From Romanomermis culicivorax (lineage: Eukaryota; Nematoda; Enoplea; Mermithida; Mermithidae): a stretch of 64,000 nucleotides of DNA. The notes under the pieces are model-generated. The model ran no database searches. It was not told the origin of the DNA and saw nothing but the letters and a program-made list of their open reading frames with translations. The stretch's first letter is position 1, and every line of letters begins with the position of its first letter. The stretch is taken from positions 248,001-312,000 of the forward strand of contig CAWUHX010000035.1 in assembly GCA_963922205.1 (NCBI GenBank). The letters are read 5' to 3'. This document shows positions 23,136-34,200 of this stretch, piece after piece. Made by a program: the position numbers and the translations under genes.

Positions 23136-23811
23136 CTTTTCGGCCATATTCATGAAACGAATAAATTACTGGTTTTAAAATTTTTCTAACGACAAAATTT
23201 TAGAAATTACGATTTTCGAACAGAAAATTTGAATTTAATTCTTGAAATAAATGTTCGGAAAATCGATTTTCCAGCGTTGCAAAATGTTAATACACACAAA
23301 AAAATTTCGGCGCTTAGAGCCGGAAATATTAACATCTTTTTTGGGCTCTCACTTGTCATTATAGAGGACTTGACCGCCGATTCCTCATGTAATTCAACGT
23401 CATCATGCTCTTGAATAGATTGTTGGAAAATTTGTTCCACAATGTTTGTAAATTAGACTTCAAACTCGAAAATTTCAATTACTTTCTCAATTTTTATGAA
23501 TTAACGGCTGTAAAAACACCAGAAGGTTTAAAAAAGCTTAAATCGCTTAAATAATGCGTCTATGAGCATTTTTAAGCAAAAAAAACGACTTGGGAGAATG
23601 GGGGGATTTATGTCCCATTTTCAATCCTCCATCCCTTCTAATTATAGATAAGGCTTCCCATATTTGGGAAAAAAGGCCGGCAGAAAAAAACAGTGAATCA
23701 AACACTCATCCAGAATACAATGATGTTTAAAAGGACGACATTTTATAACTGCGCGCTAGAAGTAATAAAATTATAAATCATTAATTAAAATCCGGCTTCA
23801 AGAGCTGGAAG

Positions 23812-25307
23812 CAGCGTTTTTTTTGTGCACGAACATTTGTGCCAATTGGCACAAGAGGTCAACAAAATTTGTGCCAATGGCACAAAATTTTTTTCTATTA
23901 GAAACAATTGCGGAAAGGTTTTAGGCCAAAATCTTGATAAAAAGTTAAACGCATTAATTTTTTGCAAAAATCGTGCCCAACCTATTTTTCAGCTAACCAT
24001 GTCAGTGAGATAAGAAAAAACTGTGCAGGAAAATAGTTCACGACAACTCGAAAAGAAATGGATGCTGAAAAAATTTAAATAACTCTAGAATTGTTCAGAA
24101 AATTCAAACTGATTCAATTTTTGACTACGAATATGATTAAGGTAAACAACAATGTAAAGACTAGAGAAAATAAAGTCGAAAATTTTGTTAATTTTCGGTC
24201 GAAACATTGTACCATTACCAACGATATCGATTTTTCTATTATTTTATTTGAATCAATCAAACACAAAACGTGAGAATTTCAGTTTTAAATCCGAATCTGA
24301 CTGAATGACCAGAGAATATTCAGAATTTCTTTTCATTCATCAGTCAGTCAAATCAATCAAATAATTTTACTGTCACTGGCAAAATAGATAGTAAGAAACA
24401 AAACGCAATACAAACAAGAGTTATTAATTTGTGAACATAACACGTCGATTCAGGTAATAGCTGGATAGTTCGTATTCTGGAACAGATTGCTCTAAAATTA
24501 CTACACATAGGAAAAAAACAAAGTTAGATTTAGAATCAGCATCCTTTTTTCGACCAGAAAATCCAAGTTTCGTGTGATAGAGTTCAGTAAGACATAAAAT
24601 AATTCACACCAAATGATAAAACCCGCCCTGGAAAGTTTCGTAACTGTCATAGACGTATTTAAAATTTTCGGCTATAGTAAACCATGATACCAAAATGAAA
24701 AACACAAGTGATATTCAAATATCGCAACGCTATGTTGAAGATAATAGATAATTATGCAAAATTCACCATCATGCGCTGAAAATGGTTGCTTCTTCGTTGT
24801 GATATATGTAATTATCCGAAATATTTTTCATTTCGTTATTACTGTAGCAACGCTGTAACGAATTTTAATTTTTCCGCTGATGAATTTACGTGATAAATAA
24901 GAGTATAGAGGACGGTGAACAAAAGGATGCACGAGTCACTAGGTGACATCATTTGACGTGCACCCCGTAAATACTTAAGTATCGAGATTCATTTTCGCGA
25001 TTTTGGATTGAAAGATGTTGACAATGACAGCCTATAGAGTTTGCTGCAACGATACTGATACACGGTTCGAAGAGAAATTGTTCGCGTTCAGATCAAATAT
25101 ACGAATAGAAAATATTATATTCGTTGACTCGGCGCGAAGCGCCGAAAATTTTTTGCATTTTAAGCCCCTAAAACGTCTAAAAATCAAGGAAATTTAAGGT
25201 TTGACCAGCCAAAAATTTTGTGCCAATTGGCACAAATGCTCAAAATTTTTTGTGCCATTTCAAATTTTTTTGTGCCAAAAACCATGTTTTGGCACAAAAA
25301 AACACTG
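23812..25307. mobile_element. hAT-like element with GTGCCAATTGGCAC palindromes
   Basis: About 1.5 kb, ends CAGCGTTTTTTTTGTGC and GGCACAAAAAAACACTG (inverted, two differences). Near each end sits the palindrome TTGTGCCAATTGGCACAA (near 23838 and 25219) plus extra TGGCACAAA half-sites. A GGCGCGAAGCGCC hairpin lies near 25130. Flanks GCTGGAAG and ATCCTACC do not match, so no target duplication is proven. No transposase seen. Confidence 0.6.
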
Positions 25308-25532
25308 ATCCTACCCATACCTGTAAGACCTCCGACCAGTTGGGGGGGGGGGGGGGGTTAAATCCAAAATTTTTGGGGGGGGGGTAGGAAAAAGTCGAAA
25401 TTTTTCCCAAAAAAGGCCAAAAAACATACACTTTTTTGAAAATTTTTTTAATTTTTTCCAAACTGGGGGGTGGGTTGGGGGGAAATGACTTTGGGTACAG
25501 GGTTGGCCAAGTTGGGGGGGTCCCCCCCCAAC

Positions 25533-26937
25533 CATACATGTAATTGGGGGGGGGGAAGTGCTATGGGAACCCATCCCCCCCAGAAATCGTCGACCATATG
25601 GCTAGCCATCGGGCGACCGCCCCCCCCCAGGATTTTCCAATCCTATGGCTAGCCATATGGTAGCACTGTTTTTTTTTCCCCAAATCGTGCTTTTTCGGGA
25701 AAAAAAATTCGGAAAGGGGAAAAAAATTTTGGGCTCTTTCCCCATTTGGGGAAGAAAATTTTGGGGATCGGATACAGAAAAGATGCATTTTGGTGCATTT
25801 TAGAATGTCATAATCCCAAAATTTTCCGGCGCTTCGCGCCGTTTATAACTTTAATAATCATTATTATGCATTACTTAGCTCAGGCACGGCTTTCAGCACG
25901 TCTACCTTCATTTATCATATAATCTATAATAGTTTTCATCATCTTGAACGTATTATCTCATGTTTTCATTGGTAATCTTCAATATTTTATCGTGATATTT
26001 AATGAAGATTCGCATTTTTTCCTTTTGAAAAAGATCAGTACGTCAAGTCTCTAAGCTTTTCGATGCGATTATTTCTTTTCTAACGTAAAATCAATTCAAA
26101 CGCTTCATGGAAATATCTTTCGGAAATTTATACCCTGCATACTCATATATTTTCGACTAAGTATGAGAGTTTACAAATAAATTATACTGGTTTTAAAATT
26201 TTTCAAGTAAAATTCTAGAAATTACGACTTTTGAACACAAAATTCAAATCTAATTCTTGAAATAAATGTTCGGAAAATTGATTTTCCAGCGTCGCAGAAT
26301 ATCAATACCCAAAAAATTTTTCCGGCGCTTCGCGCCGGAAAGATTAACATCCATTTTGGGTTCTCACTTGTCATCATAGAGAACCTAACCATCGATTTCT
26401 CATGTAGTTCTCAAAGTCATTATGCTTTTGGATAGTTTGCTTGAAAATTTGTTCCAATGCTTGTAGATTAAACTTTGAACTCGAAAATTTCAATTTTTTC
26501 CTCAATTTTAATGAATTAACGGGTCTAAAAAACACCAGCAGGCTTGAAAAGGCTCAAAAACACCTAAATAAAGCGTCTGTGAGCATTTTTAAGCGAAAAA
26601 AACGACTTCGGGAAAATGGGGAAAAAAATTTTGATCCCTTTCCCCATTTGGGGAAAAGGTCCGGGGGGGAAAAAAACAGTGTATGGTAGCCCTAGGGAGC
26701 CCCATAGTTTTAGTCGGAAAAATACTGAAAAATGTCATTTTTTCTATGAATTATCATTTTTTAGACAAAAATTACTACTTTTTAAACCGTTTTCGAACAT
26801 TTTTCATGGAAAAAATCGAATTTTTTTTCCTTCAGGGACCCCTCCCCCCCAAAATTTTGGGAATTACTGACCCCCGGCCCCAAAAAAGTGCTCCAACCCC
26901 CCCCCCCCCCAGACCTCGGAGCTCCGTTACATGTATG
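25533..26937. mobile_element. inner CATACATG element, split by a hAT-like insertion
   Basis: Left end CATACATGTAATTGG, right end GCTCCGTTACATGTATG. It is the inverted relative of 7152-7585, including ATGGCTAGCCAT and the flanking ACCATATGG. The flanks CCCCCAAC and CCCCAACC are the same 8-mer with a C-run slip. Between 25664 and 26681 a hAT-like element interrupts it. Confidence 0.82.
25664..26681. mobile_element. hAT-like element (CACTGTTTTT family), intact copy
   Basis: A 1018-bp element: ends CACTGTTTTTTTTTCCCC and GGGGAAAAAAACAGTG, with a perfect 8-bp target duplication TATGGTAG (25656-25663 and 26682-26689). The empty site exists in the 7152-7585 copy. It contains two near-identical hairpins CGGCGCTTCGCGCCG (near 25827 and 26321) about 500 bp apart. 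Non-coding. Confidence 0.9.
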
Positions 26938-26969
26938 CCCCAACCCCCCCCCCCAGGTACAGGTATGAT

Positions 26970-27214
26970 CATACCTGTAAGACCTCCGACCAGTTGGGGG
27001 GGGGGGGTAGATCCGAAATTTTGGGGGGGGAGGGTAGGAAAAAGTCGAAATTTTTCCCAAAAAAGACCAAAAAACATACACTTTTTTGAACATTTTTTTT
27101 TTAATTTTTTCCAAATTGGGGGGGGGGGGTTGGGGGGAAATGATTTTGGGTACAGGGTTGGCCGAGTTGGGGGGGTCCCCCCCAACCCCTTCCCCCCCCC
27201 CAAGTACAGGTATG
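26970..27214. mobile_element. CATACCTG element inserted in the terminus of another
   Basis: A 245-bp element, CATACCTGTAAGACC to GTACAGGTATG, with a perfect 8-bp duplication GGTATGAT (26962-26969 and 27215-27222). The target is the very end of the outer element plus its first two flanking bases, so this is the later insertion there. Confidence 0.88.
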
Positions 27215-27265
27215 GGTATGATCCTATACCCCCCCCCCCCGGTCTTGAAATTTTCTCAACTTCAG

Positions 27266-27594
27266 CACTAAGCATTAGGGACGAAGCGTTAGCCCTCTTC
27301 TGATTGGTTGCAAATCAAGTCCCACCCCCTCACGCAAACACGTTATTTACTCTACAGTATGTGCGTATTATTGGTTTTAATTAACAACTTCATTTGAAAA
27401 AGCCTCAACAGCGCTGCGCCCTTGGGGCGCAGCAAGCCTAAGCCTGAGGAAAATTTTAAACTGAAAAATTTTCAGTATATTTCCCTTTTAAAACGCATAT
27501 AATGCATTTTCGACATCTCAAAAATTTTGACCAATCAACAAGGGGGCGGTAATTTCGGCTAGAGAGGGCTAACGCTTCGTCCCAAATGCTTTGT
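27266..27594. mobile_element. MITE with GGGACGAAGCGTTAGCC ends
   Basis: About 329 bp. AGCATTAGGGACGAAGCG near 27271 is inverted near 27574-27591, and 'attggttg' is also inverted inside. Flanks AACTTCAG (27258-27265 and 27595-27602) form a perfect 8-bp duplication. The middle has a hairpin GCTGCGCCC/GGGCGCAGC near 27414. One end of the same family appears at 47097. Confidence 0.7.
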
Positions 27595-27845
27595 AACTTC
27601 AGTGGGATCCGTTGAAGAGTACAGTAAAATTACATCGTTAACAGAATTCGTAGTACTCGTAAGCTCTTTTTTAGAAATGAAGTTTTTGCCAAACAAGAAC
27701 GATCTGCACACCATGGCGTTTCAGAAGACATTGCTAAGCAATAATTCACTGTCATTCACTCTTTACTGCAGCTAACGATTTTACACTTTTGCTGACGTTT
27801 AGTGCTCGGTCACTTTACTCATTTTTCTTCGGAACATAATACAGA

Positions 27846-28252
27846 ATGCATCTTGCTCAAGGGTCACTAAATTTCGGCGACAACTATATATCTAACATTT
27901 TGTTTCCAGCTCAGTCACCACCGCTGCACTTTTTCTTAAAATTGTCGTTTACTCTGATATTTTTCGGTCTTCTCTCAGTTTCCGTTTACTTTTGCGCCAA
28001 ATGTCGAAAAGGAAAGAAAGAGGCGGCCAACCGAGAAAAACCCGTCGCTCCAGAGAAAGCCATCGCTTCGACCGCCGCTGGCAAAGCAGCCGCAACTCAA
28101 AGTGGCACTGCGGCGGTTGGCGCCGTCAAAATTGAGCCTACGGCCCCGCCTCCTCTTGCCAATAAAGCCCCGCCTCCTCTTGGCGATAAAGCCCCGCCTA
28201 CAGAAACATTGTTGGTCAAGAGGGATGGAATGAAAAATGCGAATATGAAGTC
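27846..28252 (+). CDS. membrane protein exon 1
   Basis: Carries the membrane segment and the 24-bp tandem repeat encoding APPPLANK/APPPLGDK. Donor TC|GTAAGG. The ATG at 27846 opens the longest frame but gives no signal peptide. Confidence 0.65.
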
Positions 28253-31200
28253 GTAAGGGTTTAAAATCAGTTAATAGTAGTGACTATTCATTCTGAATTG
28301 ATCGCGTGAAACCAAGTTCAACACGGGAAAACCTGCTTTTAATGAAATATATGTAAATTAATTTCCAGTCATATACTGCTTGTGGTTGAGCAGAAAATTA
28401 AAAAAATGTGAAAACAAGCATATAAAAAAATAGATTATAATTTAGCTTATTAGTGTAGAATGAATAAAATTACTGGTCCAAGTAAACAAGACAAATAAAC
28501 AAAAACCTCGTTAAATGACCAAAACTTTTAGAGGAACATTCAGCGTCAAAACCTATTCTATCTAAAACCAAAATGGACGTCGTGGTCCTTGTATGTATTT
28601 TTTCCACAAAGATTCGATATTAGCTAAACTTTGATATCTTTCCGATCTACGTACTGAAGCACTGTTGGGTGGAATCCTAGAGAAAACCGTGGATTATTGA
28701 GTGAAAACATGATCTCAACAAATTTGTTACTTAAAAAACATAAGTTTACTTCTTTGTCCGTTCATTGTATTTTAATTATAAGTATTGTAAGATATGCATA
28801 ACACACGAATACTGTTGATTACATAATTTCCATGTAATGATCTAAACACTGACAACAACATTCTATGGATTACAGCGAGTACATCTTATGATGTACTGTG
28901 GCCCTGTATGAAATTTTATTAAGGAACCGAAATTGAAAGAACGGACCCGACCGTTCCAGGGGACCGGTTGTAATGCTGTAGCCTATTTGTTTTGAAATGA
29001 CCCACTCTGCTAGCCAATTAATGTAGCACAGAAAATTAGTGAACTCGTATTACTGTAGACATAGAAAAAGGCTTTCTCGTCCACAAAAACCAGGCTGTTT
29101 TCTTTAATAACCTTATCAAGTGGTCAAAACATCGATGTTGACACAGTTCTATCCAAATTAAAAATGCAGAAGTTTTTCACTGCGTGAATATTTTGTGGTC
29201 TAAGCAGAGGTCAATTTTTTTTATTGTTGCTGCGCCGTAAAAAGTAAAGGAGCCTCTGCTCCTTAAATTTGAAATAACAGATGAGCATTCGAAGTTTCAG
29301 CAACACACTATCAAGGAAATCATTTTAGCACTTTTAGAATGGTTGAAAAAGATCATACTTAATTTCCAATAGAAGTTGCGCTGCGACCTCGCTGCATCGA
29401 TTTTCAAAAGAGATTAAAAAATTCGTTCTTCAGACCACACTGTGCAGTAATATCATCCTACTCGTGCTTAGTACTTGAACAACGATCAAACTATATTATC
29501 ACGTTTACGACTTGCTCAGGGTTTTATTTACGAAAAATAGCTATCTGATGACCTCCTTGGCGGATCAGCGCTGGATTCAGCAGAATAAGCCTAATATCTA
29601 GCGGAATTCACAATAGCAATTTTTTCAAACTTGGAAAAATTTTTTCACATTGACTTTTTTGATTCTGGGCAATAATTTTGAAGATTCCATCCAACAGTAT
29701 CGATTGGAGCAGACGGAGACGAAAAATAGTTAGTTACAAATAGTGCGATCGACGATTAACGAACGTAGAAACTATGCTCTCCATTCATTTTGAAATGATC
29801 GATGTAGCGAGGTCGCTGCTAAACTTTTGTTCAAAATTGTGGAAGACTCGTTGAGTCTATTTTATGAATTTTTCCTTCATGATTCAAACTCGTTGATGAT
29901 CACTCTTTTCAATAATTTAAAGGCTATAGAAATTGATTTCCTGGTCTCTGGTAAGGCTGCGTTTATCAAAACTTCGAGCGTTGCATCGATCATTTCAAAT
30001 TTGATTGAGTATATTAAACTGTTAGGGAATGTATTTTGTCGTACATTGGCGTTCGTTAGGCGCGAGTAATGTTACACTACTATAAGCGAATCTGTTTAAC
30101 CTTGAAATGCAATAAACAATTGGAACTACCTATGACTGATTTTTGACTTCGCAGTTAGAATTTCGCTGATGAACAAGAGAGTGTTTTTATAGAATGCTTT
30201 CAAATCAAAAAATGATGGCAAAAAAACGTTTCAGAACTGATGATTACAAAAAAATTCAATGTTGAGTTATAATGCAGATCTACAGCTTTAAATGATGCGA
30301 GGTTTATCAGAAAATTACAAAAGAGTTCTTCCTAAACGGTTTTATTTTTTGGAAGCATTCGACACATTGTACTGTTGATTCAGATTACCTATGCACTCTG
30401 TGGATCATTTTGAAGTACACATTTGAACTTCAGTGAGAAATTAAAAAATTTTCTGACGATCGATTGTCCAGAGGCCCTTGATTTGAGTTGGATTGCTTGC
30501 TGGAATTGTTTGCTTGAGCTGTTTTCCCAACAGCCTAGATCTGGTCTAAAAATTTGTTCCAAAGTCATAATACAAGCTACAATGTCAAAATGCCGGCAAA
30601 TTTTATTATATTTGGTCGGAGATCTGAAATAGACTTCGCATAATATCATCAATTTTCCCTAAATTTTCAGCGGTACTGCCGCCGCTGACGCCCCTAAACT
30701 CGAGTTCAAAAAAGCTACGGCAGCGCCCAAAGTCATTCCCTTATACATGGAAACTTTGCCCGAAACGGAAACGGCTGCTGTGGTCAAAAAGTCGACAAGA
30801 ACCGCTCCTCAGAAACAGACGCCTCAATACGTTGAATCTAACGATTTGGATGCCGTGAAAGCCGCCGCTGCCGTTCCGGCCGCTGGTGCGCCGGCCTACA
30901 TCGAAGTCGGTCCCAAAGATGCGACTCCCGGTCAGCCACATTATATCGCGGAAAGCGAAATTCCAAAATTCACAAAAACTAGTAAGAACTGATAATCTGA
31001 TCACTGCTGTTGAATTTCGTGCATCACGTTCTTCATGATACTAAAGAATTTTGAGCCACAGAACTATCGTGTGTAGAAATTCAGCTAATGATTTTCTTTA
31101 TTTTACTTCTCATAAGGAAAGTTACCCTGATCGCATTACTATCATCCCGAATTGAATGATTATTGTTCTTTTTACATCCTGCCATATGTGGACACGTGAC

Positions 31201-34200
31201 CGGACATTAGAGCGTGGGACAGTAGAGCGCGGACATTAGAGCGCGGACATTAGAGCGCGGACATTAGAGCGCGGACATTAGAACGCAAAGACATTAGAGC
31301 GCAGGGACACTAGAGCGCAGGACAATAGAGCGCGGTCATTAGTGCGCAGGACATTAGAGCGAAGGGACATTAGAGCGCAGGACATTAGAGCGAAGGGACA
31401 TTAGAGCGCAGGGACACTAGAGCGCAGGACAATAGAGCGCGGTCATTAGAGCGCGGACATTAGTGCGCAGGACATTAGAGCGCAGGGACACTAGAGCGCA
31501 GGGACACTAGAGCGCAGGGACATTAGAGCGCAGGACAATAGAGCGCGGACATTAGAGCGCGGACTTTAGAGCGCAGGACAATAGAGCGCAGGGACATTAG
31601 AGCGCAGGACGATAGAGCGCAGGGACATTAGGGCGCATCTATTGGTTCGAAAAAATTTCAGCCAACTTTCCGTGATCTGCAATGAACGCGAATTTTAAAT
31701 TGTTTTTGAACACGAAAAAAGAATACTAAGCAAGAAGCTCTATTTCAAAAGCTGACAAAAAACTGCGTGTGTGATTCTGAATGCGAGTTAGAAATTCAAG
31801 ACTAATTCAAAAATAACAAAATGAAACAATTTTATTCGATGGTTTAAAGGTCAAATATCTGCGATTTTTTGCGTCTTTCGCTACTCTTGACAAAATACTC
31901 CATGGTGGAAAAATGCTTTGGCTTTGACTTGAACTTCTTCAGAGACACAAAAAAATGGTATTTTTGGACTGAAATGGAGTTATTTTTCACATTATTTTAT
32001 TTTCGTTTTTTTATTTTGCTATGATCTAATTTTTCTGTGCTCTATGGTCCTGCGCTTTAATGTCTCTGTGCTCTACTGTACATGCTCTATCGTCCTGCTT
32101 TCTAATGTCCTTGCGCTCTATCGCGCCTATCCGTTATTGTCCTGCGCTCTATTATTGTCTCAGTGGCCGAGGCAGAAATTATTTCGGGGGAGGGGCGGAA
32201 ATTTTTTATTTACAATTTTTATATTTTTGTTAAATTATTTGCTTCGATATGCAAACGATTTTTTTCTTTTTTTCTCATTTTTCTTTTTTTTACTTTTACT
32301 TTTTTTCTTACTCTCACCTTTTTCTTAAAATTTTTTCTAAAAAAGCAAAACGAAAAAAGGACGAAACAATGGGGCAACTGGTAAGAAAATAGAGGATAGA
32401 TGAAAGAAGAAAAAATTCGAAGAAAGTTAATTTTGGCTACAGTATTCAATTAAGTTGTGTACATGTCTGATAATTTGCGTTTAACCTTTATCTTGATAAT
32501 TTGTATTTTTAGACCATGAGTTTACTAGACGCGGAAGCCCCCTGCACCCGCTACTGTATTGTCTCTAATGTCCGCGCTCTATTGTCCTGCGCTCTATTGT
32601 CCTGCGCTCTAATGTCCCTGCGCTCTATTGTCCTGAGCTCTATTGTCCTGCGCTCTAATGTCCGCGCTTTATTGTCCCGCGCTCTAGTGTCTCGGTACCA
32701 TGTGGACAGCATCTGTTTGATTTCAGAAACGGCTAGCACTATGGGACTGAAAATGAAATCTGCTCTACCAGTCCCACCAGCCGGTTGTACGGTACCATTG
32801 ACCGCTCCACCTCCCCCAAGTCACCGAATGCCGTCCTTGCCACCAATGGCTCCCGTTGGGGACGAAGTTGGATTCAAGGTTAGTCGATGTAAATTCGATA
32901 AATTTTTTATGTGAAGTTGAGAAATTCGAACTTCCGGATTCCCCCGTGATACGTTTCACTTTTCTGTTTACGAGATGATGGAATTCTTCCTGCTATTAAT
33001 TAGCAGAGATTATCCATGCACATACTAACGCTTACGTACTTGAGCAGGAAAAGTTTCAATTCATTATACTATTGCAATAATGTTAGACCATAGTAAATTG
33101 AGTATTGTTACACTACTTTCCCTGGATTCTTCTGTTCACACCCAAACTTGCATAATAAAGCGACCACAACAATGCACGAAGTATAAAAATAGATAGCAAA
33201 CTGTTGACTAATGCTAAAATCTAAGGTTTGCCATTAGTTTTGAGGAAATTCTTTGGATTTTCAACTTAGTGGTAGAGTGTACGGTCAAAGTAAAAATGAT
33301 TGGTGTAATGTTATGAAGGGTGCTATGGCATAGTAGTAACACTACTCATCGCAGGGACATGGCTGCATTGCGCTGGATGATACTAAAGTTTGAGCTTGAA
33401 ATAAACTCCTTCCGAAGAAGAGACGGAATGACTCGAAGGATATTTTTGAAGGAATGTGAATAAGATCAATTGATGGACATAAAATTCGACGTGATCTAGA
33501 AGCAAAAGTATTTTCAAATATTTGAAACAGGTTCTCTAAAGCTCCAGATTTGATCGATTAAATTAACAAGTATGTCCTGCAAAATATTTTACCAATTGTG
33601 ACTCGATTTGAAGATATTCTGACTCATCTGCATCGTTTTGTAGCATGATCTGTCAACAAATTTTCCTGCTTCAATTCCTTACGATAGAACATTTTCCTGT
33701 GAAAATTTCTAAATCCCTCATGTTATAGTGAATTCAATTGCCCAACGCAAGCTGAGTAAGGTTACACCATCCGTTTTTCCCAATGAGACCTTATTTACAC
33801 CAACATTTACATGAACATACTGTCTGCCTTTACCAGATCGCGAGAACCAAAGAAACCTAAAGGCCCTGTCATACTTCGCCGCGAGGTACTGCGCGGCGCT
33901 TTTTCTATTCATACTAGCAAGCGGCGCTGCGCGGTGCCTTGTCATACTTCACCGCGTTTTTACTTTCGGATTTTGCTCTCTGAATAAAAACCTTCGCGAA
34001 AAATTTGCAAGCACTCTTGCTTTTTATGGTTTTTGGAACTGCTAATTGCAATTGGCTTATTACTAAGACAATAGCAGGCCGTGGAAACGTGTTTACACCT
34101 ACTTTGCATATTAATAATTTTCTACATTCATATCTTCATTGTAAATTTTGTAATCATAAGAACCTATAGTCTCTTTTTCTGGAAATGCTTGTGAATAAAA

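Larger units (their letters stand above)
22208..23695. mobile_element. hAT-like element (CACTGTTTTT family), copy 1, carrying two insertions
   Basis: Ends CACTGTTTTTTTTTC and AAAAAAACAGTG. Flanks GATCGAAC and AATCAAAC agree at 6 of 8 bases. About 1.1 kb without its two passengers (22614-22790 and 22936-23135). The core matches the copies at 25664 and 56885. The second of its two hairpin sites survives as CGGCGCTTAGAGCCGG near 23308. No coding capacity. Confidence 0.75.
25316..27220. mobile_element. nest of CATACNTG elements; outer element
   Basis: The outer element starts CATACCTGTAAGACC at 25316 and ends GTACAGGTATG at 26957-26967. Its flanks ATCCTACC (25308-25315) and, once the later insertion is removed, ATCCTATA (27221-27228) share six bases. 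Its sequence is split by the inner element at 25533-26937, and its right terminus was used as target by the element at 26970-27214. Confidence 0.75.
31195..32699. mobile_element. foldback element with minisatellite arms (FB2), intronic
   Basis: A 1.5-kb element flanked by a perfect 9-bp direct repeat ATGTGGACA (31186-31194 and 32700-32708). The outer ends CGTGACCGGACATTAG and CTAGTGTCTCGGTACC are imperfect inverted copies. The left arm (31203-31636) is a tandem array of ggacattagagcgcag-type units; the right arm is the inverted array, split by a hAT-like insertion (32161-32556). The centre, 31637-32035, is AT-rich and non-coding. A 9-bp duplication fits MULE/foldback transposition. Confidence 0.85.

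Noticed and set aside
26683-27303. 206-codon Pro/Gly-rich open frame and its antisense partner
   Set aside because: Translation of G/C runs inside nested CATACNTG elements; no conserved composition or splice context.
31203-31636. CRISPR-like array of short repeats
   Set aside because: Units are contiguous with no unique spacers; it is a minisatellite arm in a eukaryotic intron.
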